Origin: Cylicocyclus nassatus
Lineage: Eukaryota; Nematoda; Chromadorea; Rhabditida; Strongylidae
Direction: 5' to 3'
DNA: 64,000 bases
NCBI GenBank assembly: GCA_958299035.1
Contig: CATQJL010000001.1
Coordinates: 77,521,594-77,585,593, forward strand
In this document: piece after piece, positions 54,015-63,319 of the stretch
Position numbering within the stretch: position 1 is the first letter of the stretch
Layout of the letters: each line of letters starts with the position of its first letter
Position numbers and translations under genes: made by a program
Notes under the pieces: model-generated
Databases searched by the model: none
What the model was told of the DNA's origin: nothing
The model's input: only the letters and a program-made list of their open reading frames with translations

Positions 54015-54190
54015 TATACAGGTGTCCCAAAAAATGTGAAAACTGTTTAATCGTTAATAACTCCCTTGCTTTCAAGTCTTTCGCCGAGCTTGAGGCACCA
54101 TTCTGTAGAGCGAGGTTCAACTTAGATTTGTAGTATGCAACGAATCACCGTTTACTGCTCGATACTGTAGGATTACGGTATGAACTTCTA
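54015..54190 (-). mobile_element. Dispersed repeat ending GGGACACC-TGTATA (copy on minus strand)
   Basis: Read on the minus strand, this unit runs from the ACCGTAATCCT region through AACCTCGCTCTA and GTTATTAACGA to GGGACACCTGTATA. A second diverged copy lies on the plus strand at 54525-54700, and the artefact arm repeats it at about 53057-53235. Ends of the type ACAGGGTGTCCC are common on Tc1/mariner-type elements of invertebrates. That assignment is from general knowledge, since no transposase is visible. Confidence 0.6.
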
Positions 54191-54288
54191 ACATGTGGAC
54201 CTATTGTGAAATATGCCATTTGACAAAATTTTTTTCAAAAAATCTGAAAAATCGTGTACTAGGGTTTTCGCGCACGCTGATTTCATTA

Positions 54289-54524
54289 CACAACTTTTTA
54301 TAAGTGATTTCAGCTTTTTTTACGGTGTAATCACCTTTCTGACAAATGCTGGGAATTCGGTTATTACGGTTTAACCTGGGATAGCTTTGGAAAGAAACAT
54401 CACGGTAAAGTGGAAATTTCATATTCGAAATCAGCGTCTCCCATTTCCGTAGCATAAGAATTTTTGGCTTGTTTGGCTTTGTTCCGAGTCAGAATATAGC
54501 CTCCAATGGATTAAAATCCTTGTC
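54289..54524. other. Stretch without a recognisable gene
   Basis: An open frame on the minus strand (54201-54455, 84 codons) runs from here into the repeat arm and shows no known motif. Nothing else is supported. Confidence 0.5.
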
Positions 54525-54700
54525 GAAGTTTGTACCGTAATCCTGCAGTAATGAAGAGAGATGGACGATTCGCTCCATACTGTAAATCTAAGTTAAACCT
54601 CGCTCTATAGAATGGTGCATTAAGCTCGGCAAAAGACATGAAGGCAAGAGAGTTATTAACGACCAAACAGTGTTCACATTTTTTTGGGACACCCTGTATA
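54525..54700 (+). mobile_element. Dispersed repeat ending GGGACACCCTGTATA (copy on plus strand)
   Basis: This copy aligns over its whole length with the minus-strand copy at 54015-54190. It shares TACCGTAATCCT, GATTCGCT, AACCTCGCTCTA, AGTTATTAACGA, AGTGTTCACATTTTTT and the terminal GGGACACCCTGTATA. The two differ at many bases, so they are independent old insertions. This copy lies outside the suspected artefact and shows that the family is truly genomic. Confidence 0.65.
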
Positions 54701-55096
54701 ATTTCAATGAGATTTATCGAGCGGCAAGGAAGTTATGATCTTTTGAAAATGATGCGCAACAACCTTCGAACCAACCTAATATATACTCATTTATCAAATC
54801 GATGAAGTGTGAGATTTGTATGTTGATGAAGGAAAAAAGAAACCGTGCACAATCTATGACAAGCATGAAAAAGTTGTTGATAGAGTTTCGTTTACTGAGC
54901 TAAATAGTAAAGAAATGGAGGTTCGATGCAAATCGAGTTTTGGCTATGATGCTTACAAATCTTTCTTCATTCGCTATGACGATCTTGGGAAACTGAAAAT
55001 GGTTAACGACTGAATTTCGAGTTGTTCTTTCAATGTGACTGACATCGAGAATATCGATTAGGTTTCTGTTCCGCTCTCTAAACTCCGTAGTATGTA
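54701..55096 (+). other. Stretch with one unrecognised 66-codon open frame
   Basis: The frame 54813-55013 (plus) opens after a TGA and runs to TGA. Its product would be rich in charged residues, with DEGKKK near the start and ending GKLKMVND, and with a protein-like mix of Tyr, Asp and Lys. It has no ATG at its head and no convincing splice site, and I do not recognise it. It could be an exon or a decayed transposon fragment. Confidence 0.2.
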
Positions 55097-55452
55097 GGGG
55101 ACGTCCCAAATAATGTAGCAAGCATTTGATCTTCAACAGCTCTCCTGTATGAATAAAAATTCAGGTTATTGTGAAGTTGGCTCCATTTTAATTTAGCAGC
55201 AGAGCGCTGTTCATCGAATTAATCATGTCGGAAACATTTCGCAAAAAGTTTTGCGCAATTAGTCTCATTGCGATTGAGTTGGAAACTCTGTTAAAGATGG
55301 ATGGTCTGTCGCTCATTTTCGGCATACCACCTGACTAGGCTTTAATTCAAAAGTTGACTCAGGTGTATCGCAATAGTGCTAAGCCCGGTAATCATCAAAA
55401 AGCCACACTAACTTCATGTGATGGCGTTACACACCTGTGCATGCTTATTTGA
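55097..55452 (+). pseudogene. Possible decayed transposon 5' end (tentative)
   Basis: Around 55097-55150, GTCCCAAATAATGTAGCAAG followed by TTTGATC and AGCTCTCCTG resembles, base for base in places, the terminal part of the GGGACACC repeat family read outward-in. About 75 bp later an ATG (55225) opens 37 codons, then TAG (55336), then 37 more codons in the same frame to TGA (55452). The reading LLKMDG, FGIPPD, stop, VYRNSAKPGNHQKATL loosely resembles the helix-turn-helix spacing at the start of Tc1/mariner transposases. This is inference only. No catalytic region is present and the frame is broken. Confidence 0.2.
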
Positions 55453-55464
55453 TGGAATAAGAGC

Positions 55465-55609
55465 GGGTGGAGGACTATATGTCGCCGAAAAAGGGCGGTC
55501 CCGCGGTCATTTGCGACAAATACGCACCCTTGTACATGCGCGGACATGCGTTCCTGCAGGGAATCCGCGCGGGACTCTTCCAAATTCGGCGACATATAGT
55601 CCTCCACCC
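55465..55609. mobile_element. 145-bp non-autonomous DNA transposon with 9-bp target duplication
   Basis: The ends are perfect 24-bp inverted repeats (55465-55488 and 55586-55609) beginning GGGTGGAGGACTATAT. They are flanked by the direct repeat AATAAGAGC at 55456-55464 and 55610-55618. The interior is GC-rich, unlike its surroundings, and continues the stem imperfectly (GGTCCCGCGG against CCGCGCGGGAC). A 9-bp duplication with GG-starting ends fits Mutator-like or Merlin-like elements. There is no room for a transposase. The open frames crossing it are chance products. Confidence 0.88.
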
Positions 55610-55618
55610 AATAAGAGC

Positions 55619-56459
55619 GAGTTCAAAAAATTCAACGCAAGAGTTCCAATAATTACCTAAATACCGGGAAGGCAGCTAATTTGAGGAACGCCGTTATGCC
55701 ACATGTTTCTATCGCATTCTCAAAGGATAGAAAAAATGGCCCGTTTTTTTTTCTGTCGCTCTGCAATAAGGTATCCAAAGTTTTGCGAAGTAATGTTTAT
55801 ACCCTTTAAGTAAAATTACGCTATCAAACCCGATAAGCTGAGAAGTATGCAAATGTAGGTAAAACCACCATTTGGTGATGCGATTATGCGATATACATGT
55901 TTATAATGTTGAATTCCTGAGAGATTAAACCCTTTTTGTTTGTTTACCTGAGTTGGGAAAGCAGGAGTGTGCATCTGAAAGGTCATTGGGAAAGCGACGA
56001 GCCTTTGGAAAATTTTGCACGTCTTTTCAATACAATCATTGCTAAGCTTAAAAAGCTGCGATTCAATCAAACCCAGCCTATCTTCATGTGACCATGTTAA
56101 AATATTGCAAGTTCGTATAAGGACCAGTATAGCGGATAGTTGAAAAAACGTTCCAAATTATATCAAGATTGTTGTTAAGAGGGCACCGAGCTTTTTATTG
56201 CTGAGCGTACACATATAGTAATCTTAGAACGGATAGCCGTACTAAAATGGGGGTTGCAGCTGTCGTGCTCGCTTTCAAGAAATTTTTCGTAAGCGAGTTG
56301 TAGCTGTATAGAACTTTGAGCGATGATTGAATGTTGACGTCTTGATTGTACTGTTAACCTTTACAGCTTTTACAATGAGAAGGAATAGCAGAAGCGCTGC
56401 CTTTACTATAGAAGTCGTTTGGATTATTCTCAAATCATCTGAAGTTGTGTGCGGTTATA
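55619..56459. other. Stretch without a recognisable gene
   Basis: About 840 bp of AT-rich sequence. The longest open frame (55816-56070, minus, 84 codons) has no motif I know. I see no RNA gene or repeat here. Confidence 0.5.
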
Positions 56460-56678
56460 TTAACACATTCACGACAGGGCCGATTTTTCGTTGACTGCCA
56501 TTTCGGACCGGAGCATATTTCGCAAAACTGAGTTTGCGGAATATTTTTAGGTCAATGATGGGCCCTGTAGTCTGTGTTAATCGTTTGAGAAGTACTCTAA
56601 GAGGTGTATGCAGGAGTTTACTCGGCTTGTCTAAAGAGTTTCACCGTGAACTAGCAAAATCAAAAACTTCAGAAAGCA

Positions 56679-56700
56679 TACGACCCACCGGTGGGTCGTA
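56679..56700. repeat. 22-bp perfect palindrome, copy 1
   Basis: The core is CGACCCACCGGTGGGTCG with TA on either side, followed by TTGTCC. The identical palindrome recurs 44 bp downstream. This GC-rich subterminal site could bind a transposase or form a hairpin. Confidence 0.95.
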
Positions 56701-56722
56701 TTGTCCGAAATGGCAGAACACG

Positions 56723-56744
56723 TACGACCCACCGGTGGGTCGTA
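56723..56744. repeat. 22-bp perfect palindrome, copy 2
   Basis: Identical to 56679-56700 and followed by TTGTCG, only one base from the element's 13-bp terminal repeat. It is absent from the left end of the element, so the two ends are asymmetric. Confidence 0.95.
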
Positions 56745-56777
56745 TTGTCGTGAATGTGTTAACTTGAATTCTACATG

Positions 56778-56866
56778 TCAAGACAAAGGCAACCAGATAG
56801 TGCCAGTTTACGTTTCCTGATAGCAAGGAAATGTAAACTGGCACTATCTGGTGGCCTTTGTCTTGA
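56778..56866. repeat. 89-bp near-perfect hairpin
   Basis: The arms 56778-56820 and 56824-56866 (43 bp) are reverse complements with a few mismatches and a tiny loop. The left arm starts TCAAGACAAAGGCAACCAGA. It lies 15 bp right of the TTAA of the piggyBac-like element. It may be a fold-back transposon relic. A longer-than-usual small-RNA precursor is possible but unsupported. Because the library shows snap-back events, an artefact must be excluded, although the arm mismatches argue for a real sequence. Confidence 0.85.
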
Positions 56867-57843
56867 TATTTAAAGAAAGAATGAACAGTGATGCATGCTG
56901 AAAACTTTACTCTTTGTTCGAAAATGTAAGCGAGGTTATTTCAGATATTTTAGGAAGAGGTTACAACTCCATACGCGCTGATGGAATAATTCTTGCTCTC
57001 AGCGACCACAGACCTAGGAATATTCGCTCGCTCGAAAAGGCAAAACACCGCTCCCTGTCCCTCGAAGTCGTCATTACACGCACATCCAAGGCGTCCATTG
57101 CTCTAAAAAAATACATTGTGGAAAGTTATATTTTCCATTTTACTATCTGAAGGGTTACAAATTACAGGAAAAGTGAGCATGCTCATCTTGTATAAGATTA
57201 AAGTGTTTCCAGCTTGTACCTCAGATTTTCGAAAATCTAGGAAGTTTTCACTTATTTACCTGAAGCATGTTGAGGGTGTGCAAATCTTTAATCAATGACA
57301 CCGTCATCCGCAACTTGCGCGCAGACCTTTTTTTGAAATTTTTAATATTTTTCGCCTTCGTCTCTGGCGCGCTAGAGGCATCTAAGCGCCTCCACATGAA
57401 AGAATTGAAGTTGTATTTCAAGAAAAAACAAAGAAGAGAAGAAACGGAAATACATAGAAAAAACTTAGAAAAATGAAATTTAGAGTGCTCTCACAAGACT
57501 GTTGTAATCTTGCTGGTTAATTGCGTAAACCACCCATCATGCTGGTAAGTAGATCATGTCAAGCCTCAGTACAAAGCAAATTTTGAAGTCCTAAAACATT
57601 TGGAATTCTCTAAACTTGCTGGGTTGGACAGAAAAGAATGCCGATTTCTCCATGTTTTTCAGAAAAGATTTTTATTCTTAAACTTGTTCTGTTGGTAGCG
57701 GAGTTTGCCATTTTCCTTTTATGCTACGAAAAAAAGTAATAATTCACTGCAAAGAACTTTGTAGAAAACACAATTTTAATGCAATAGGATTATGAATTTT
57801 ATCGAAGAAGAGGTGAGAAGCAACTTCAAAACAACCTGATGTA
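56867..57843. other. Stretch without a recognisable gene
   Basis: Three open frames of 60-78 codons on the plus strand (56914-57150, 57116-57298, 57267-57476) overlap one another and show no family motif. The last is Lys-rich and probably reflects A-rich sequence. I see no RNA gene. Confidence 0.5.
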
Positions 57844-58756
57844 TTAGGTTGATGCAAAAATAAAGAGCGTTTTTCTACTTTTCATTTTGACTCGCTATAA
57901 TTTTCTATAAAATCTACATTTTGGAATTTGATAAAAATCCTCAGATGCAGCGAACCTTTCGCAATACAGCGCACATCAACATATACTCATATCTCATATG
58001 GGCAAAAAATATGGATTAAAAAACAAAAACGTTTTTTTTCTGAAGTCTTGTATTTGACAGAACATAACTCCTCTCACACTTTGTTATTATAATTTACAAG
58101 CGGCCTATCTTGTAGCCGCAAGCCAGTAGTACAAATATACATGGAAAGGGCTTAGAGAAAAAGGACTAGCAAAGAGGGAAAAATCGAAATTCAAAAATAT
58201 CAACTTTTTTAGCATTTTTTCAGTAGGCCTCAGAATCCTGAAGTATAGAATTTTCCAAATTTCTGCGCACTGAACAGCTAGATGTCTTTGCTAAAACCGT
58301 CAACAGATGCCCTACCCTCGCGCTTACGGAGATGAGCAAAGGTTGAGCAACTGCATTCTACAAAAGAAAGTTATGAGCTCTAAAATGACTACAACCATTA
58401 CCCATTTATAGCCGCCGATATCTCAATTTAGATAAATTCAAAAAATATGGTTGAGTATGCTTAATGTAGACAAATTCCATTGCATATAGCGGCTAAATTT
58501 TCGAAAAAGCATCTTCATTTGCGCTTAAACTCTGGCCAGAAAAGTGAATGCAAGGAAAATCTGATGTCGAGTGAGATTTTTTGAAACCCTAGAAATTCTT
58601 AACAAAGTGGGCTATAAGTCCCTTGAAAAGCATTAGATAGTGCATAAAAGCTTTCTGACCATTTGCTGAAAACGTTTCAAAGAAAGAAGTTTAGTGGAGA
58701 GAAGTTGCCCTGAAAAAAGCCTTAGGAAAGCGCTCATTATTTTTGCATCAACCCAA
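57844..58756. mobile_element. Mariner-like non-autonomous element, 913 bp
   Basis: The 34-bp terminal inverted repeats (57844-57877 and 58723-58756) match at 30 of 34 positions. The left one starts TTAGGTTGATGCAAAAATAA and the right one TTGGGTTGATGC. Both are flanked by TA (57842-57843 and 58757-58758). TTAGGTTGRTGCAAAA-type ends with TA duplications are characteristic of the mariner family. A full mariner is about 1.3 kb with a single transposase of about 345 residues. Here no open frame above 60 codons exists inside, so the element is an internally deleted or substituted passenger. Confidence 0.85.
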
Positions 58757-58950
58757 TATACTGGGTAAGATAATAGCTCCCTCTTCAAATCTGATTGATT
58801 CGTAGCTGCACCCTATTCGAACGTATTTGCTTACAATAAATTCCGTCAAAAAAGAATACTCATCTATATCATAACACATCTTTTCTGCTCTTCAACAACA
58901 GGAGACTTTAGTAAAAATTCGAAGAAATCTATCCTGCTATATTCTAACAA

Positions 58951-59369
58951 GGAACGATAACCACTTACCTCAGCCATTATGAATTGTATATGAAAATGCT
59001 CCTTTCTAAACACTCATTTCTATCCATACCCGAAATCTGCGAATCGTTCCTCACAAAAAAGTTATGAGGGTTTTTTCTCTCAAAGTGGCGAAATTGGGTT
59101 GGTTAGAGCCGTCCGAATCAAATCAGTAGCGACTGCTGCAGTGGTAAGTGTGGCAGTCTTCCAGCCAATTCGTCCTAGGTTCGATCCCTGTTGCGGCATT
59201 TTCTTTTGTTTTTTCTCTATGATCTGTTTTCATGTTTAAAGCATCATATAAAGACGATATGACAAAATTAGTTCAAATTGGATATGGATATGAAATGAGT
59301 GATTAGGAAGGAGCATTTTCATATACAATTCATATTGAATGCTGGGATAAGTAGGTATCGTTCCCTGTA
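58951..59369. mobile_element. Fold-back element with a tRNA-like centre
   Basis: The arms 58951-59030 and 59280-59369 are inverted copies at roughly 80-85% identity. They share GGAACGATA, ATGAATTGTATATG, AAAATGCTCCTT and CACTCATTTC. The outer ends read ACAAGGAACG and, inverted, ACAGGGAACG. The middle 250 bp is not inverted and holds a tRNA-like sequence close to the midpoint. I could not define a clean target-site duplication and no transposase frame is present, so the superfamily is undetermined. Confidence 0.7.
59134..59198 (+). pseudogene. tRNA-like sequence (degenerate, D-arm shortened)
   Basis: A 7-bp acceptor pairs TGCTGCA (59134-59140) with TGCGGCA (59192-59198), one G-T wobble included. 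The T arm is well formed, CTAGG-TTCGATC-CCTGT, with a perfect B-box GGTTCGATCC. An anticodon-type hairpin, TGGC with GCCA, encloses GTCTTCC. A strict 7-nt loop gives CTT (Lys-type), while alignment by eye to tRNA-Gly suggests TCC. Only 10 nt lie between acceptor and anticodon stem, so the D arm is missing. At 65 nt it is too short for a normal nuclear tRNA. It is probably a tRNA-derived or pseudogene sequence. Confidence 0.4.
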
Positions 59370-59436
59370 AGATGAAGCGCCAAAAGTCTAGGACGCCGCA
59401 GAGCAATATGTAAACATGTTCCTCACAATCTGCTCA

Positions 59437-59631
59437 TGTTGCTCTTTTCAGCAGTGCAAAATTTGTATTTATCAAGCTTTTCTTAAAAAAGGTACAATTT
59501 CCGACGCCAAAAATGCGGAAAAATGCAAAAAAATCATTTTTGTGTTTTTTTTTGCTTTTTCCTCGAACATTCCAACTCTTTAGAACAACGCTCGAACCAG
59601 AGCAAATTTTACACTGCTCGGAAGGGCAGCA
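59437..59631. repeat. Short diverged inverted repeat
   Basis: The 29-bp arms 59437-59465 and 59603-59631 match at 23 of 29 positions, including AGCAGTG-AAAATTTG. They enclose A/T-rich DNA. This is likely an old fold-back relic. Confidence 0.5.
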
Positions 59632-60009
59632 TACACAGAAAATTGTTTTTATCTGCACGTTACACACTTCTGAGATTTTATTATAGAACGAAAGCTAGAG
59701 TGGCCCTCCTGTTATGAAAACTTCCAATGCTGTACTAATTATCTACCCAACAGCGCTAACCATGTTTCGTTTTGATAAGAACAAATGCGTTATAAACGAA
59801 TTTTTTGATAAACTGGAAAAATGAGAGAGCTAAAAGCAAATAAAGAAATTTTCGAAAAACGGCAACTTTTGAAAGTAAGGAAAAAGAATATCAAAACCAT
59901 AATTTTACTCAAGGAGAAACTATTTTGTTCATACTATATACTCCTACTAAGATTTTATCCTGCGTCCTTTTAGTATTTTTGATCATAGTGCTTGAAAAAA
60001 GCTTTTTAG
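59632..60009. other. Stretch without a recognisable gene
   Basis: AT-rich sequence with only short open frames and no domain, RNA or repeat I can support. Confidence 0.5.
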
Positions 60010-60082
60010 TTCAAATTTCCTATAACTCCCCTCCTAGAAGCGCATCGCAGATACAAAAAGCAGATTTGGAGTCGGCATTCCA
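60010..60082 (-). repeat. Outlying copy of the ATTCCAAATCTGC repeat family
   Basis: On the minus strand this reads CTCCAAATCTGCTTTTTGTA, TCTGCGATGCGCTTCTAGG and GAGTTATAGGAAATTTG. It parallels the sequence after 63451 (CTAATTCCAAATCTGCTTTT, TCTGCCGTGCGCTC, AAGTTATGAACAT). The family is thus spread over at least 3.5 kb. Confidence 0.6.
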
Positions 60083-62629
60083 TGCTCTATGCTCTATAAT
60101 ACAGTGTTCCCTTTATATGAACTACTTGGACCGAGTTAACTTTTGCTGTCAGATTTTTGCATGTTTGAGCATTGTTTTCCAGGTGAATGAACGCTTGCCA
60201 CTGTAAGGGAAGACTTCGCAAAATGTCACCAGTGATGCGAGTCCAATGTGTGTGTGCTACCTCATTCACTTCACGTTTTTCACGGCAGATTGCTCATAGT
60301 TGTTGCTTATGCAATCTCGATATTTCGTCGCAGTGTCATTTCCTGTTGGAAGAAAGGGTTAGGAAGCGAAAGATGATTAAGCGACAAATCTTGTCGATTT
60401 TGAGATACGCATGCAACGATGACCGCATTCGTCATCAGTTTCTAAATGTTTGCATCACTAACCCCCAAGATTTCGGTCCGATATTCCAAAGATGCCGATG
60501 CGCCGAGAAATGCAGCAGTACTCGTTGATGGCCTAGAAAAAGTGGTTATCCAAGATGCCACTTTGAGAAGCTTACTAGGCAGCTTACTGATAAAGCACGG
60601 GCTTACACTCCGGGCGATGTGTCATAAAACATAGTTTTGCATGTTCTATGATATACCTCAGCCACCACTGAAATTATGGAGCTTTTTTGCAGTGATTTAA
60701 AAAGAAAGAAGTTTCTCAAAACTAAGTTTGACCAACCAGTGTTGTCGGCTTGTGAGCTTGTTCCAATACCATGGTAACAGAAAACAACACCTCATTCTTG
60801 GCATCCTCAGTTAACTCATAATTTTGGCCACAAATACGCGATGCTCTCATTCTCCCAGCAAGCAATATCTAAAGTTTTACGATTTCTAATGCTAAAAAAT
60901 CTACTAATATCAAAAAAAAATTGATCACCGCAAGAAGAGCAAAAAGTAGGCTCATCTCGAATGATTTTGTACACGAGCTTACGCTTTATATACTAGAAAC
61001 AGCAATTACAGCGCACAATACATTTTAGCCTCAACAGTACAAAATTTGCTAAAAGATGAAATATGTATTTTTAACTCTTAACAAATTTGGCGCTCATTGC
61101 GCTTTGTAAGTGCAAATCCAAGGTTGAACAAAGCTTTATTATATTTTTGCTGGTGCTTGTAAAACGCCGCACTTTGCAGCTAAAAACGCTTTAGTTATTG
61201 TTCAGTCGCGCTAGAAACAATTCTGCATTTCTCCGACATACATCTGTCAGAAGCATGAACGACAATAGCTTATGAGATCAAAACGAGCTTTGGTTCACGT
61301 GCCAAATCATCGTTCCACTCAAATACATGGTCTAGAGTTGGTGGTCTGAGTAGTTCTGAATCAATGCGATTTGTAGATCCGTAAAAATAGAGTGCAAGAA
61401 TCTTTTGCAAGCTTTCCATATGACTCGCGTTACTCATCTCTATTTTCTGCACCTCCTCTTTTTGAGGCCCTCTCTGCTCATGTCGTTTTATCAAGCAACA
61501 ATCAAAATTAATTACATATATCCTTGCCTTTGCCAGTTGTTTCAAAAACTTTTGATATATGTAGTTGAAACTTATCATTGTAAGGTCGCTGCGGTAGGCT
61601 CAAAATAACGACTAGTTGCTGTTCGGTTAGCCGTCTTGCAGGAGTTACGATTTGTTATTTACCCGAACACGCTCAAAAATGAACACCTAGCAGCAACTTC
61701 AAAAACCACTGCTTTAAGACTGTCGACACGGTTTTTTACTTACTTTTTGCTGCGGAATCAAAACACCTACCTATGCGCACAAGTCGTACAACGGCTTTAT
61801 CCGAAAAGGTGCAGCTGTTTGGTATCAAACAATAAAAGTCATCATTTTCTGTCTTTCATGTGGTTATAGTAAGATGTTGCTCGAACAGCGTCACAGACGG
61901 ATGTGGCATTAGGAGCTTTGGCAAACTCTTAGATTTCAGGAAGATTTGCCTTGTGCGAAAGTTTCCCCTTGTAGTCTCTTACTCTTTGGTCAACTATTTG
62001 AAATCGACTTAGTCTTGAATTTTGAGTTTTTGCCCTTACAAGTTCATCTTAAACGCACCACCACCATACTGAAAATAATAGTTTTGAAAAAAAACTTTGC
62101 TTTATTGGTTGCCTTCAAAGGTGCCACCAATTATTCCGAACAGTGTCGGAATGGAACACATGTAGACAGACTCTTCTATAGGATGAACTCTTTGGCGAAA
62201 GGTGGGTGTGCCGTTTTCTGGACTCAATATCAAACCACATCAAACAGTAAAAGAAAAATGATCAGAAAATAGTCGACAGCAGAGTCCTTTCCTTAGGGAT
62301 GATTTTCGAATTGATTTTTCTCGCTCACATGAGTAGAAGTTACAAGTTAACGCTTTTAGTGTCAGATCTTCAATTTATTAAAAAAATCTGATAACAAGTG
62401 GGCAGAACAACCTGCAACGCTGATATAGCTCTCCTTCGCTGCTTATTGGAAATTTTTAAAACACCCGCTTAGGGCTTTTCCGAACAAGATGATTCCCAGA
62501 TGCATCACTACATAAGCGTGAGAACTTTAACACCTTCCCAACTCAATTTCCAACCAGCAGTACTAGTGCCATGTGAAAGAACTTAGCAAGCAGTACACCA
62601 GCCGTTTCAAAAAAACTGACTTTTCTTAT
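60083..62629. other. 2.5-kb stretch, no gene confirmed
   Basis: The longest open frames are 60187-60528 (plus, 113 codons, Cys- and Arg-rich), 61270-61578 (minus, 102 codons, ending LVLIS) and 61946-62272 (plus, 108 codons). None shows a motif I recognise. The 61270-61578 product has a protein-like composition and could be an exon. A pyrimidine-rich ATTGTTTTCCAG before 60182 looks like a 3' splice site but has no confirmed exon. No tRNA or rRNA is seen. Confidence 0.4.
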
Positions 62630-63110
62630 CCTGGCCCTACTCACAAGGGAAGGACACTAATTTAGATACTTTTTTTAGGATGGGACAGCTTGAAACGCTA
62701 ATTCCAAATGTGCTGTTCCTAGCTGCTCAGCTTTATTCTGAAGCGAGTTATAGTCTCTTCTCCATGCGAAGTTTGCGTGCTTCTCGACTTACTGATGCTA
62801 CGGTGTTTGACGTCTAGGTGGTCTTGCAATTGTATTATGCTCCCTTTCAAGATCAAAAAAATTAATCTGATGTTAGTTCAACATCCTAGCACTTTTTTCG
62901 AGCAGATTCTAATTTGCACGCAGTCTTACTACATTCTTTTGTTGATTACCCACAACAGCAAGCCCATAGCTCGCTTCCGAATAATGCTAAGCAGTTAGGA
63001 ACAGCATATTTGGAATCAGCGTTTGAAGCTGATTCCAAATGCATGTGTCATATCTCAAAAGGCTAATCTAAGTTAGTATCCTTCCTTTGTCAGAGTAATT
63101 CAAAATTCTC
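62630..63110. repeat. Inverted pair of a local repeat family
   Basis: The sequence 62686-62735 (CAGCTTGAAACGCTAATTCC and onward through TGCTGTTCCTA) is the inverse of 62983-63034 with a few substitutions. Each copy is followed outward by a relative of AAGTATCCTTCCCTTGT (near 62645 inverted, near 63080 direct). The pair may mark the two ends of one roughly 480-bp element. A 73-codon open frame between them (62777-62998) shows no motif. Confidence 0.6.
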
Positions 63111-63319
63111 AGGCCTTAATTCCGAACGAAAATTCCGTTATAGTAATCTAGAAGCTTTCGCCGTACATAAGTGATCCCTTGAAAATGACCTGCAAAACCA
63201 CACTTTTTCCCTTCTCTGGCTGCAAAGGTTACGCAGCCTTGCATCTATGAGTAGTCCACATGAAATGTGACGCAGAAAGTGCTCATAACTCTGCATAAAA
63301 CAATTCACTTTGCAAACTT

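Larger units (their letters stand above)
56464..56758. mobile_element. piggyBac-like non-autonomous element, 295 bp
   Basis: TTAA flanks both ends (56460-56463 and 56759-56762). The terminal inverted repeat is 13 bp, CACATTCACGACA at 56464-56476 and its complement at 56746-56758. An inner inverted repeat, CTGCCATTTCGGAC, lies at 56495-56508 and 56703-56716. TTAA target duplication is the hallmark of the piggyBac superfamily. No transposase fits, and the frames crossing it (plus and minus, about 70 codons) follow the palindromes. The right end carries two 22-bp palindromes, listed separately. Confidence 0.8.

Noticed and set aside
55395..55660. Three frames of 61-80 codons on both strands
   Set aside because: They overlap the 145-bp inverted-repeat element, and their similar residues come from its inverted ends.
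56534..56844. Frames on both strands with a repeated RPTGGSY motif
   Set aside because: The motif is the translation of the 22-bp palindrome, which reads alike on both strands.
60187..60528. 113-codon frame, Cys-rich
   Set aside because: It has no recognisable zinc-finger spacing or family match, and splice signals around it are too weak to call an exon.
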